Shown piece by piece: positions 9,630-20,800 of a stretch of DNA of 64,000 nucleotides (position 1 is the first letter of the stretch; each line of letters starts with the position of its first letter). The DNA lies in assembly GCA_002786065.1 (NCBI GenBank), contig NHNY01000005.1, forward strand, positions 558,001 to 622,000. The letters are read 5' to 3'. The stretch is from Microcyclospora pomicola (taxonomy: Eukaryota; Ascomycota; Dothideomycetes; Capnodiales). The position numbers and the translations under genes are program-made. The notes beneath the pieces are model-generated. The model was not told the origin of the DNA. It ran no database searches and saw only the letters and a list, made by a program, of their open reading frames with translations.

Positions 9630-12011
9630 ATGTATCCCCATCACGGCTCCAATCCAGTCTCCAACCAAGGGGCATACCATTTGCCTGTTTCCTCGGCCAC
9701 CAGTCAATTTCCACAGTCATTCACTCCTCCACCGTACGGATACGGACTCGATCCAAGACTCCAGGCCAGCCCAAATTTTCTCCATCCGTCTGTTCGTCAC
9801 AATGCAAGCGCTCCACGTTCGAACCACGTCCGGCGCTCGTCAAATGATTCAACCAATTCTATGGGTCCACCATCGGGCGTTTCGCCTCGTTTCAGGAAAG
9901 CTACTCCAGGTCGAAGTTCACCGCTTCCTTTCTCATACCGACCAACTGACAGATCTTTGCCGCCTCGAGATGTGAACTCTGAGACTATCTCAGATGCTTT
10001 CGTGGCTTTCATCCTCTACTGTAATCCTCACTTTCCACTTGACGTCAAGACCGATACTCTTCGGACCAACTTCCAAAGTCCCCCAAAGAGTGACAACAAA
10101 GACTTCGAGGTGTTCCGTCTCTTTGAACTACTCAAGAAATTAGAGAACAAAGAGATCAAGACTTGGGGCCAACTGGCGTTGGATCTGGGAGTCGAGCCGC
10201 CGGATGTCAGCAAAGGGCAATCTGTGCAGAAGGTCCAACAGTATAGTGTGCGTCTAAAGCGATGGATGAGGTCTATGCACATCGACGCGTTTTTCGAATA
10301 CTTGCTCGAAAAGCAGCATCCATACTTTAACGAGATCCCACCATTGGATGATCCGTATCCTGCAGCTGGTCGCGACAGTGTGCTCGCCGAAGACGATCTA
10401 GCTATTAGAGCCCTGGATCCATCATTTCGTCCGAAACGCGGACGGCGGAGGAATTCTGACCTTTCACGCGACGGTAATACCGAGTCCGAACCTCCAGCAA
10501 AACAACCACGGTTACATGCTGGTGATGCCTTACATTCAGCCTATCCGTCCTCTGCGATTCCTCACAGCGCCAACCCTGGGGTGGGATTTCATGATCCTTG
10601 GACATCTACATCAGCCGTTACTCCTCACGGTCTTGGGCCATGGAATAGTAGATCAGCAGTACCTCAGTCAGCTATTTCGCCCACAGCACCATTAAGATGG
10701 CCGCTCCCAGCGAATGGCCAAGAAATTGTGTCGCCTCACCCGATGACTGCCCAGCCAACATCGATGGCTGCTCATATTGAGGCAGCTTTCAATTCGAATG
10801 AGCCGAAGTCTGCAATCACGCCTTCTAGTCGAAGACGACGTAAGAATGGACCGGCGGTATCGAGTGCATGGCCATCTACCAATGGTCCAAATGCGAAGCC
10901 TAGAGGACGACCGCCGGCGAATCGTAACATCCAGGATGGCCCCTTTACCACCTTCCCAGCAGATCCAGCCAACGAAAAGACTCCCAGCAATTTTGCTAGA
11001 CCTAGCACGCCGGATGCCTTACCTACACGAGTACCAAATACCTCTCCACCACCTTTGCCTCCCCCTTTAGTGAGCCGTGGTAGCGATGGTTCGGCCAGAC
11101 CGAGCAGACTCTCGTTGCAGGTGCCACAGCACACTGGGGGACCAGTTCGACTGGCTACTCCGCCGCTACCGCGAGTTCTCGTCAACGGCCAGACCAAGGA
11201 TACCGATAGGCAAATTACGCCAGTCACGGCAAGTCAGTCGTATACACGGACAGGGACAGACTTCCCTCGCAAGATTAGAGATGAGGGGAATGTTCAGTTC
11301 ATCGAGCGCGACATTCCTGGCTTTGCTTTCGAAATCTTGAAACGCGTGCTGACCAGCGATTTCCTGCGCGCTACCCTTGTTGGACGGCCGCGCCTGCTCG
11401 GAGACGAGGCTAAACGTCTCGCTGATGCAGTTCTTCATCGCATAGGTGTACCACGGCAGGACACTGATGACTCGAAGGACGACATCGCGCGCCTGACCGC
11501 CGCGTCATGGCTAGGTCTTGGGGAGCGACTACAAGTTCCCCTCGGTCCGACAACCAGCCAAGGCAAGACGATCACGGTCACTCGCTTCCGTACTGACGCG
11601 GAAGGGTACGAAGAGATCGTTTCCGCTTCCGAAGATCCTGGTCCCGGCATCAACGAAGTCTACGATATCGCCTGGACCACCGTGCTGGGCGGCTGCACGG
11701 GTTCCTTCGAGCTCAAGAGCCTGACTCTCGGACCCGCGCCACGTGAAGAGGAAACGCACGATATCTTGCTGCGGAAAGGCGCCGCCATCGCACGAGAACT
11801 CGGCTCCGAGACTGGTGACGCATCATTCAAGCAGAATTTGCGACATATGGTCGACGCGCGCCATCAAGATCCCACGGCAGCTGCGGCAGCAGGTGGCACG
11901 GACTGGCGGGCTCGGGCGCTGGCGCTCGAGTTCTCTGCTCAGATGGCCATGGGCGAGGTCTCACGCACAAAAGATCGCATCGTACAGGCCGTGCTTGATG
12001 CTGTGCTTTGA
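9630..12011 (+). CDS. ARS-binding protein 2 (Abp2) family protein
   Basis: Member of the fungal Abp2 family, named after the fission yeast protein that binds AT-rich replication origins (ARS). It is presumably nuclear and DNA-binding. The first in-frame ATG is at 9630 (MYPHHGSN), and a stop lies just upstream at 9576, so an additional 5' exon is possible but not needed. The 793-residue protein has a Gln/Ser/Pro-rich N-terminus. The conserved Abp2 domain lies around residues 105-240, with signatures SDAFVAFILYCNPHFPLD, WGQLALDLGVEPPD and LKRWMRSMHIDAFFEYL. A basic patch RPKRGRRRN and a long disordered Pro/Ser region with an AT-hook-like KPRGRPPA follow. The conserved C-terminal domain starts near VQFIERDIPGFAFEIL. 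No introns. The family match is strong; a role at origins in this organism is inferred. Confidence 0.85.
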   Translation: MYPHHGSNPVSNQGAYHLPVSSATSQFPQSFTPPPYGYGLDPRLQASPNFLHPSVRHNASAPRSNHVRRSSNDSTNSMGPPSGVSPRFRKATPGRSSPLPFSYRPTDRSLPPRDVNSETISDAFVAFILYCNPHFPLDVKTDTLRTNFQSPPKSDNKDFEVFRLFELLKKLENKEIKTWGQLALDLGVEPPDVSKGQSVQKVQQYSVRLKRWMRSMHIDAFFEYLLEKQHPYFNEIPPLDDPYPAAGRDSVLAEDDLAIRALDPSFRPKRGRRRNSDLSRDGNTESEPPAKQPRLHAGDALHSAYPSSAIPHSANPGVGFHDPWTSTSAVTPHGLGPWNSRSAVPQSAISPTAPLRWPLPANGQEIVSPHPMTAQPTSMAAHIEAAFNSNEPKSAITPSSRRRRKNGPAVSSAWPSTNGPNAKPRGRPPANRNIQDGPFTTFPADPANEKTPSNFARPSTPDALPTRVPNTSPPPLPPPLVSRGSDGSARPSRLSLQVPQHTGGPVRLATPPLPRVLVNGQTKDTDRQITPVTASQSYTRTGTDFPRKIRDEGNVQFIERDIPGFAFEILKRVLTSDFLRATLVGRPRLLGDEAKRLADAVLHRIGVPRQDTDDSKDDIARLTAASWLGLGERLQVPLGPTTSQGKTITVTRFRTDAEGYEEIVSASEDPGPGINEVYDIAWTTVLGGCTGSFELKSLTLGPAPREEETHDILLRKGAAIARELGSETGDASFKQNLRHMVDARHQDPTAAAAAGGTDWRARALALEFSAQMAMGEVSRTKDRIVQAVLDAVL

Positions 12012-12375
12012 TGATTGCGATCCCAATTTTGCCGACCTATATGCTCGATTTCCTCGATTCTAGTCGGTTCATGACATACTACTGATACCAGCGACGGCGC
12101 AACCTCTGGGACTTTCGACAACGACATGCATGAAGCAGATAGTATAAATAGATATAATGTACAAACATATCAACATTAAAACTGAAGCCAACACATCGAC
12201 GCGAGGGATTGAATATTTACATTACTCAACTTAAATAATCTAGAAATTCATGCAAGCTGAGGGATATCTCGTTCTATGTTTCGACCGCCATTCAGCCCCG
12301 AGTATATGTAATGCAAAGTTGGACCTTGAATCGCGAACGCCATGCAAAAAATGCTAACCTGGAAGATCATGCCAT
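12012..12375. other. Convergent 3' intergenic region
   Basis: Sits between the convergent stop codons of the Abp2 gene and the ABCA transporter. It is AT-richer than its neighbours and should hold both terminators. No gene seen. Confidence 0.5.
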
Positions 12376-15300
12376 TTAGAATGTGAAAAGCAACGCCATG
12401 GCATTGCGAATGCCACGCCCGAAAGACTTCGTCTTCGGGTGCTCGCGATGATAGTTCTCCTCGAGCACGTTGTTGCGGCTGACGATGCTGAGGAAGACCT
12501 GGTCAAGAGTGGCCTGGCTGACGGAGTAGTACTCGAAGCCGAGCGTGGCTTTGTGGGCTTCGAGCTGCTCGAAGAGCGCGCTGATGCTGTTGCGGGACAG
12601 CTGCGTGACGGATCTGCCGTTCTTGTCGGGGACGACCTCGCCGTCGGTGGCGGTACGGTCGTTGGGGACGCTGAAGCGCAGTTGGCCGTGGAAACTGCGG
12701 GCTTCCGTCGTGGCGCCAGGAAAGGTGCGGATGATGAATGCTTTGATCTCGTCCATGTCGGCGTCTTTGGTATAGGGCGCATCCTTGTGCACAAGATGGA
12801 CGTGGTAGGCGTCGCCATGCTTTTTACGAAGCTGGTCACTGGTTCCAAGAGCCAGCATTCGCTTTGCCATGATGCCGGCACGATCTGCGAGAGCATCTGC
12901 CTCTTCCATAGAGTGAGTGGTTAGCACAAGAGATCGACCCTCAGAGACAGCATTCAACGTCCGCCACATCACTCTCTTTGACGCAGCATCCATTCCACTA
13001 CTGGGCTCGTCGAGCAATACGACAGACGGGTTGCCCATTAGCGCAATACCAAGAGACAACTTGCGTTTATTGCCTCCGGATAGTTTTCCGGCCATGCGCG
13101 TCTTGAATGGTTGCAAGCCAACAGCCTGAATGATCTGCTCGACGTTGTGCTCTACAGCGGACGCGGGTGAGATTCCACGAGCTCGAGCGTAGAAGCGCAA
13201 GTGCTCAATGGCCGTCATCTGGTCCATGGCATCGAACTGTGGACACACTCCAAGATTGACCCGAGCAGCAGCGCGGTGGCTGACAATAGACGTGCCTTCA
13301 ATTAAAATGTCGCTGTTCTTGCCGTTCGGTTTCATGTCTCCTCGGATTAGACCGATGGTAGTAGATTTGCCGGCACCGTTTGGTCCTAAGAGTGCAAATA
13401 CTTCACCCTTGGGGACAGCGAAGCTGATGTCCTGTACTGCTGCATTCGTACCGAAAGACTTGCTTGCATGGATGACCCGAAGCTCATCTTTGCAATCCTC
13501 CACTCGAGCTGCCTCAGCGAAAACCTCTGGATCAACGTCGTCAATCTCTTCAATGTCGTTAACGCGCTGTCTTCGGCGGGCAAGGAAGCCCGGCTGCCAG
13601 CCGCTGTCGTACAGGATCAGGAAAGTGAGGAAGATTATCGACTGCAGGGTCAAGTACAGGATACAGGACCCATATATGTCGATAGCACCTGGATAAGGTG
13701 CAATCTGATCAGTACCCTGGCATAGTATGGAGAATTCGTTGAATGTCAATAGCAGAGCCCGCAGCAGGTTTCCGGCCGGGAAAAACAGCGCCATGGTGTA
13801 GTTCGCGATGTTGACGTCTCGATCGATGTTGGCGGCGGGTACATAAGTGATGATACACATGTATGTGATGAAATACAGGAGGAAGAAGACGCACTGACCA
13901 CCAGCAGCGAATGCGAAAGTTGCCAGTTGACTGGTTGTGAAGAGCGAAATGATGTAGGACATCAGTAGCGCCGACAGTCCGAATAAAGCGAATACCACGA
14001 AGAGATAGCCAGGGGCGTAAAGAACGTCCGAAGTCGCGACGAAGATGATGATTGTGATTGCGCTGACCACAAGAACAATCAGGAAGTCGAAGAGCATGTA
14101 GGCGATCCAAAGTGGCGCAGCACGAATGCTGTTGCTGTAGTGCAGGGCTCTCACTTTGCGAAGACGTTCGATGTTGGTGTACAAGGCGAAGAACCCAGGA
14201 TAAGCGCTCATCGCCAAGCCAAAGTAGAGGATGAATTGCAAGCTCTTGCCTGCATCCGGTGCCCATGGGAAGCTGAAGCTCTGGTAGTCGGTCGCGATCG
14301 GAACCTGTGTGAGTGCAATATCAAGCAAGTTCTGCATACCAACGGCATAGTACAGCTCGTAATTACCGCGCCAGGCGAGCGTAGGTGTATCACCGAGGAA
14401 AAAGCCACCCGGCGTTACATTCCCATATCTCGTTGAGACGAAGTTGTTGAAATCCCCTAAGGTTGCAACTTCTTGGAACTTAGTGGCGTTGTTGGCAAGC
14501 AGAGGGTACAGTTGTCCAATGAACCCGGTGTCCACCTGACCTGTAGGGCCGACGGGCATAAATGCGCCATACGCCAGGTACTGATCGAAGCCCGCAGCTG
14601 GTGAATTTCTGACGTTGGCTGAAGGAGAACAAGTGAGAGGTGAGAAGCTCTTCAGAAATAGCGTGACTAGGCCAGCAGCGATGATCGGGATGAGCAGGGC
14701 GGCGAGATATGGCCACATGTTCCTTGATAAGATGGTGATACGCTTGCGAAACAGTACTTGTGTCTGACCGAAGAAAGACAGATTTCTGCCAGCCATGAGG
14801 TTGAGCCCCTTCTCGCCCTGGACTTCTTCCAATGAAGACGTCGAGCTCGTTGTTCTTTGTTGACCAATTTCAAGCTCTGCTTTCACTTCTTCGGCAAGCT
14901 TCAGGAAAACGTCCTCTATTGTTGGACCATTGGCCTGGTAATTCCTCACTCCAGCACGCTCGAGTTCCGCGATGAAAGCCGCAACCGCTGCAGAATCGAC
15001 GAGGTTGTATACAGTTTGATCATGGAAGACCTGCTTGGGAACCGCATCAAGTTTTCCCGGTAGAGGCTTCTGATCCTCGTTGTAGATCCGGACACGATAA
15101 CCACCCCCAAGCGTGTGTTTGAGTTCGACCGCAGATCCATGAGCTACACGTTTTCCGCGAGACAGAATCGTGATATCATCAGACAGAAGGTCCGCCTCGT
15201 CCAAGAAGTGCGTCGTCAAAATCATCGAGCGCTTGCCACGCTCGGCAAGCAGAATATCCCAAATCTTCGATCGAGATAGAGGATCCAGACCAGAGCTGAC

Positions 15301-17205
15301 CTCATCAAGCATGCAAAGTTGTGATCCACCAGTCAACATCATTGCGAGCTGGCATTTCCTCTTCTGACCGCCGGACAACGTGTCAGTACGTGCATTGACC
15401 TTCATCTCCAGATCGCACGACTCAACCAGCTCCTTGATCTGGACCTTGGAATCGGTATGGGACGCCTTCAATTTGTTGAATATCTTGACGTGCTCATACA
15501 CAGTCAATTCGTCCCAGAGGACGTTCTTCTGCGGGCACAGCCCAATACCCCCAGTGGCATCCATCTCAATTGTGCCGCTCGTTGGCTTCTGAAGACCAGC
15601 AAGCATGTCAAGTGAGGTACTCTTTCCAGATCCGTTGGCTCCAAGAAGCACCATGATTTGACCTTTCAGCACGGACATATCTACCATGTCGACAGCTTGT
15701 ACGGTAGGTGTAGGTTTTCTCCTGAAAATGGATGCGATATGTCGACTGAACCAGTTGGGGCGATAGTGCTTGGATAGTCCAGAAATCTTCACAGTCTCGA
15801 GGTTGCCATCATCAGTGTAGCGAAGTTGTCTGGCTTTGGAGGCTGTGCCGTATAAAGAGCGCTCGATTAAGGCACCTATAACAGGATACACGATGATTTG
15901 AATCGCGGTGAAGATGAAGAAGACGTAACCTGGTACACGCCAAGGAGCATTCGGGCAGGGCAAGTTCAGGTCAGCCGGGATATTCTGCTGTTGCCAGTAT
16001 GCCATGTATATGATGAACAGTGTGTAGTTCATTGGCGGGAAGATCAAGGTCAAGATATATGCTACTCCTGTCGATACCGGTGGAATGACTTGAATGATGA
16101 TGGCCAGGATTATCGAGACAATCGTCACTGTAATTCCAGAGAGTTGTGCTCGAGAGAACAGACTTGCGAAGGCGATCGACCAACTCGAAAGTGCCAGGCC
16201 CGCAAGTATAAAATATCCAATCGAGATGCCAAGATTGGAGTCAGTATAATTGAGACTGCCAACAATCGCGCCCGCAATGATCCAGCTCGGTAGATAGAGT
16301 ATGTCGAAGGATATGTGAATAGAAAGCAGACGTGCGGCTTGCGGTGTCCACCTCGAACGGTTTGGCATCATAGCCTCAATGAGCTGGGCCATTCCGAGCT
16401 CTCGTTCCTTGGCCATCTCTCCAGTCAATTGGTAGCACACTCCGACGATACCAATGAAGTACGCGATACCGAGAATACTGATGAGCGTACCCATATAGAG
16501 CCGTGTGATCATTCGTTGGCGTTCCGCTGCCGTCTGGGAAGTATAAGCATACTCCTCGATGTTGTCTGGCAGGGCCACGGTGCCACTGATGCTCGCAATA
16601 GCGCTATCAATAGCGTGCTGCAAGGGAAAGATGTAAATCTCAGCGTCGTTGTCGTGAGTGTTCACATAGATGTTTGTGCCGAATGAGCCATCCGCTCGAA
16701 GAGTGTAGTTCCAAATCCCGCCTGTGCCTTCGTTGGGCGAGGACTGGAAATTCACCGCAGCGAAGCAGTTCGTCACTCCGCGAATGGAACTCCGACACGT
16801 TTGCAGTAGCTGGGTCTCATCCTCAAGGACCTGTACGGTCTTTCCGCGCGCTTGTATCGTTGTGGATAGCTGATCGATAACCCGCGAGATATCGCCTCCG
16901 GTAAGTCCATTATTAACAAATGCGACAGTATTCCGACCTCCCGCAGATGCATCAACAGCATCACCAAGACTTCGGAGCGGCGCTGCAGTGCCTACACCAA
17001 AATCACTCGGCGGCACGAAGAAGTTCTTCGCGTAAGAAATGATGAAGAAGAAAATGACAGGCGCAAAGAGCGCACGTATCAGCGTCCCAAGGATGTGGCG
17101 AGTGAAGACGATAGTGAGTGTTTTCTGGCACAATGCCGCCGTCTGTCGGAGGAACGCCATAGCGACGGCAAAGTGCGTTGCGCGCGAGAATGCTGTGTCG
17201 AACAC
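12376..17205 (-). CDS. Full-length ABCA-type ABC transporter
   Basis: Two-half ABC transporter of subfamily A, a family that mostly moves lipids across membranes. Single exon, 1609 residues. Each half has one helix (near residues 41-60 in the first), a large lumenal loop and a cluster of membrane helices, then a nucleotide-binding domain. NBD1: Walker A GANGSGKST at 522-530, signature LSGGQKRK near 610, Walker B CMLDE near 631. NBD2: Walker A GPNGAGKST at 1274-1282, signature LSGGNKRKL near 1375, Walker B LLDEP near 1398. Both domains look catalytically complete. The ATG at 17205 gives a short hydrophilic lead; MAFLRQT, 15 codons later, is an alternative start. Substrate and membrane are unknown; vacuolar or plasma-membrane lipid export is plausible. 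Confidence 0.9.
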   Translation of the reverse strand: MFDTAFSRATHFAVAMAFLRQTAALCQKTLTIVFTRHILGTLIRALFAPVIFFFIISYAKNFFVPPSDFGVGTAAPLRSLGDAVDASAGGRNTVAFVNNGLTGGDISRVIDQLSTTIQARGKTVQVLEDETQLLQTCRSSIRGVTNCFAAVNFQSSPNEGTGGIWNYTLRADGSFGTNIYVNTHDNDAEIYIFPLQHAIDSAIASISGTVALPDNIEEYAYTSQTAAERQRMITRLYMGTLISILGIAYFIGIVGVCYQLTGEMAKERELGMAQLIEAMMPNRSRWTPQAARLLSIHISFDILYLPSWIIAGAIVGSLNYTDSNLGISIGYFILAGLALSSWSIAFASLFSRAQLSGITVTIVSIILAIIIQVIPPVSTGVAYILTLIFPPMNYTLFIIYMAYWQQQNIPADLNLPCPNAPWRVPGYVFFIFTAIQIIVYPVIGALIERSLYGTASKARQLRYTDDGNLETVKISGLSKHYRPNWFSRHIASIFRRKPTPTVQAVDMVDMSVLKGQIMVLLGANGSGKSTSLDMLAGLQKPTSGTIEMDATGGIGLCPQKNVLWDELTVYEHVKIFNKLKASHTDSKVQIKELVESCDLEMKVNARTDTLSGGQKRKCQLAMMLTGGSQLCMLDEVSSGLDPLSRSKIWDILLAERGKRSMILTTHFLDEADLLSDDITILSRGKRVAHGSAVELKHTLGGGYRVRIYNEDQKPLPGKLDAVPKQVFHDQTVYNLVDSAAVAAFIAELERAGVRNYQANGPTIEDVFLKLAEEVKAELEIGQQRTTSSTSSLEEVQGEKGLNLMAGRNLSFFGQTQVLFRKRITILSRNMWPYLAALLIPIIAAGLVTLFLKSFSPLTCSPSANVRNSPAAGFDQYLAYGAFMPVGPTGQVDTGFIGQLYPLLANNATKFQEVATLGDFNNFVSTRYGNVTPGGFFLGDTPTLAWRGNYELYYAVGMQNLLDIALTQVPIATDYQSFSFPWAPDAGKSLQFILYFGLAMSAYPGFFALYTNIERLRKVRALHYSNSIRAAPLWIAYMLFDFLIVLVVSAITIIIFVATSDVLYAPGYLFVVFALFGLSALLMSYIISLFTTSQLATFAFAAGGQCVFFLLYFITYMCIITYVPAANIDRDVNIANYTMALFFPAGNLLRALLLTFNEFSILCQGTDQIAPYPGAIDIYGSCILYLTLQSIIFLTFLILYDSGWQPGFLARRRQRVNDIEEIDDVDPEVFAEAARVEDCKDELRVIHASKSFGTNAAVQDISFAVPKGEVFALLGPNGAGKSTTIGLIRGDMKPNGKNSDILIEGTSIVSHRAAARVNLGVCPQFDAMDQMTAIEHLRFYARARGISPASAVEHNVEQIIQAVGLQPFKTRMAGKLSGGNKRKLSLGIALMGNPSVVLLDEPSSGMDAASKRVMWRTLNAVSEGRSLVLTTHSMEEADALADRAGIMAKRMLALGTSDQLRKKHGDAYHVHLVHKDAPYTKDADMDEIKAFIIRTFPGATTEARSFHGQLRFSVPNDRTATDGEVVPDKNGRSVTQLSRNSISALFEQLEAHKATLGFEYYSVSQATLDQVFLSIVSRNNVLEENYHREHPKTKSFGRGIRNAMALLFTF

Positions 17206-17852
17206 AGTTCGCGAGAGAACAAATATATTATCGTCGAGTTGTTAAGGGGAGTTTCCGATGTGGCGACTGTTGTGATCACTCCTTCATGATGCCAATTCGC
17301 TAGATCTGAGTATTACGTCGGCTTCCTTCAGAAACGAGTGACATTCCATCAGCAACACAGCCTCCACTAACCCGCACGGATCCGTAATCATTAATGAGAT
17401 GAACAGAAAGAACTTGAAGGCCAAGGGAGGCAAGAATGAATACTGAAGTGATGACGGCTCGACCACGCGTGCGAGGTCGATAGCGCCTCTCGGAAGTCCG
17501 CCCAGCCGGCAAGAAGACGCTTGGCGCTTCGCAGATCTATGTTGCCGCTTGTGAAGTCTGCTCTTACGTTATGATGCATGGACTCGAGAGCATCGACATC
17601 TGCTTGTGCAATAAGGTTACATACCTTCACGTAACCGCGCAAGGGCCAACGACCACTCTGGTCCATACTCACCTTCGTACTCAGTAAAAGATCACTTTCT
17701 CAGCAAGCCGCTCCATCGTAGATATCTCCGGGGCTTGGTTGCACAAAATACGCGCCACAGGGGCCTTTCGATGATTGAAGAGAATGCAGACGAGCATGTG
17801 GTAGAACGTGGACTGCGTTCCACGCATGTCGACCAATGATGAAGACCAACAT
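17206..17852. other. Intergenic region upstream of the ABC transporter
   Basis: Holds the ABCA promoter and the ECM16 3' end. A 93-codon minus-strand frame at 17391-17672 contains a good donor-like GTATGT but has no recognisable product, so I do not call it. Confidence 0.45.
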
Positions 17853-20800
17853 CTACCTAGCTAGCACCTTCTCGAGTCTCCATTCGCCTTTACGATCTCT
17901 CGTCTGAACTACCTTCCAGCCCCCAAGAGGCCATCCGTCGGTGTCCAAAGAGCCTTTGAGGCTGATACCCACCACGCACTGTCTTCTCATTGCTCCTTTG
18001 TCGCCCCGCGGTAGATCTTCTATCTTGCCGATTGGTTTGCCAATATCAATCAGCCTTGTGCCTTCTGCCAATGCAGCGAGCTGCTTCGGTCCCGCAGTCG
18101 TAAGTGGATGAATTCGTGTGCGTGTGACTTTCGGTGAGTCAACGGCGCCAGGCGCGGGTTTAGAGAGGTGCGAGTACACTATGTATGCTGGCATTTCTTT
18201 GACGCTCAAATGAGCCAGGACAGAAGAGGAATGTATGAAGACACTTTGATGCAAATGCTGCTGTTCTGGCGGCATTGTCTTCAAAGGTTCCGCAGACGGC
18301 ACGAGAGTTCGATACGGAACTTCAACTGCTCGACGAGGTTTGTGAGCTAGGGGGGCGGCCGTGGTAGTTTCGAGCAAATCAGCACGGATGGCAACCTGAT
18401 CGATGAAGCCAGCGGCGACTATTTGGTTGAGCATCTTGATTTCTTTTTCATTTGGAGGCTCAAGCGTCTCTCGATATGCGACTGATCCTGTCTGTTGGCG
18501 CGCATTGACGATATTCTGCAGTTGGTGGCGCAGTTGCTGGACCTCAGTCATGCCCTTCTCGCGAACGAAGTATTCTGAGCAGAATCGACTCTTGTCTGTG
18601 GTCCCTGCATATGCAGCAACTACAGTGAGGAGTTTGATGATGTCGCTTTGATCGTCCCAGCGCGACAGTCTAGCATGAGCCCGCGTATACGCTTGATGTC
18701 GCTGCTGCGAAGCAGTATGAGCACGGCTGTCAATGTACTTCTGCTTGCGCTCCTTGGCATCACTGTCACTATCGTCGTCACTACCCATTGAGTCGAATCC
18801 GTCATCCAAATCAGCCGTGCCGACCTGTACTTCTGGTATATACAGATCTCCGACAGCTAAGCCCGCAACCAATGCAATTGTGTGCGCTACCACATCGTTT
18901 CTGTGAGCGAGCAATAGCATCTTCGAGAATCTTGGGTTGACAGGGAAAGGCATCATGTTCTTGCCAACTTGTGTGATGATACCATCATTCTCTCCTATCG
19001 CTCCCAGATTTCGTAACAGGCGGTCGGCCTGAGCTATTTGCACTGTATCCGGCGTTGTAGGAAACGGGAAATTTGCAACATTATCAATCTCCATATTCTT
19101 CAGCTGAAGCACGGTAGATTCGAGAGGCGTGCGCAGAATCTCAGGAACAGTGTGTTGAGCGAAGTATTGTTCGTAAACAGCGCTGCTGAACAGCCGATAA
19201 CAGTGACCAGGACCAGTTCGCCCTGCACGACCGGCGCGCTGGGATGCAGACGCTTTAGAGATCCAGTCCACCTCAAAAGTCTGTACACCAGTCGTGGAGT
19301 CGTACCGCTTTTCTTTCGAACGTCCGCAGTCGAATACATATCTGATTCCTGGGATCGTGAGAGATGTTTCTGCCACGTTGGTGGCAATGATGATCAGTCG
19401 TGATCCATCCGGTGGCGGCTGGAAGACACGCATCTGCTGAGCTGATGGTAAAGCTGCATAAAGTGGCAAAATATGAGCTTTCAGTGCTGCTTTCGACCCG
19501 GGTGTAGAGAACTGGGGCTCATCTGCGACATCGAAGTCTTCGTCATCATCGTCTGAATCTAGACCTGTAATCTCTGCTTCTGAATCCGACTCGATGTCCT
19601 CGCCTTCAAGATAATCGTTATTCATTCTTGTAACACCATCTTCGAAATCGTCAACCTCCAATGTCAGCTCTCCACGTGACTCTCTAGCCCGTCCAAAGCC
19701 TGCCAGTCCTGCTGTGTTACTGCCAAGGCGCTCTCGGAGTTTCTTTGCAGCCGTCTGTATCTCGTTCTGCGCTGTAAGAAACACTAGCATACCACCGGCA
19801 GGTAATTTCCGATGCCCTTTGGCGACCTTGTTGACAATCTCATCAACATAATCACGGTGAGTCTTTCGACTGAAGTGCTCAGTGACCGGGTATTGTCTGC
19901 CCTCGGCTTCTACGATAGGTGGGCGTACACCTTTAAATAGCTTCAAGTTCTCTGCAAAGTCTGCAACTCGCAGAGTAGCGGACATTATCACGAGCTTGAG
20001 AGCATAGTGTTTTGTTGGATCTTCTTCGGCAAGCTCTGCTCGCAATGGCACAATTCGAGATAGCATGCCGATCAAAATGTCGGTGTTGACACTCCGCTCA
20101 TGTGCCTCGTCGACGACAATGACGCTGTATTTGGACAGCAGGAAGTCTTGGTTGATCTCTCGTAGCAGAACGCCATCCGTCATGAATTTAATGGCAGTGC
20201 TTGAGCTAACGTTGGTATCGTATCGGACTTGGTGAGCGACTCGGTTCTTGTATTCACTGCCTAGCTCTGTAGCTACTCGCTCGGCAACTGACATGGCAGC
20301 AACACGGCGCGGCTGAGTCACACCGATAAGCCCCCTGCTTTGTTGCGAATGACTGCTTTGATTCGCCGTCGCAATATGAGACCCGTAACCATTTTCAAAC
20401 AGCATCTGAGGTACTTGCGTTGTTTTACCAGACCCTGTTGCGCCGCATATGATCACCACTGGATTGTTGTGCACAGCTTCCATGATCTTTTGCTCTTCCT
20501 GGACGACCGGGAGCTCCAAGCGCGCAGCTTGTATTGCTTCAGATCTTTCGACGGTGATAGCTGCTGCAGGACGTGAGGCAGTCTTAGCATCAGCCTGCAC
20601 GATCGAGCTCGCTAACACATCAGGTGATGCTGCTCTTGGTTTTATCTTAGCCCTCAAGGTAGCATCTTCTGTTGGAATGGAGGATGGTGTGAAGCCTATT
20701 GCCGCATTCCGCACAGAGTCTGCCCATGCCTTGAAAGCAGAGACACGAGCGGGCCTAGCAGCCTGCTCCGAGTCTTGTTCGGAATCCTCATCATCCTCAT

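Noticed and set aside
17391-17672. 93-codon minus-strand frame with a donor-like GTATGT
   Set aside because: I could not find a partner exon that continues it or any family match; it lies in the ABCA promoter.
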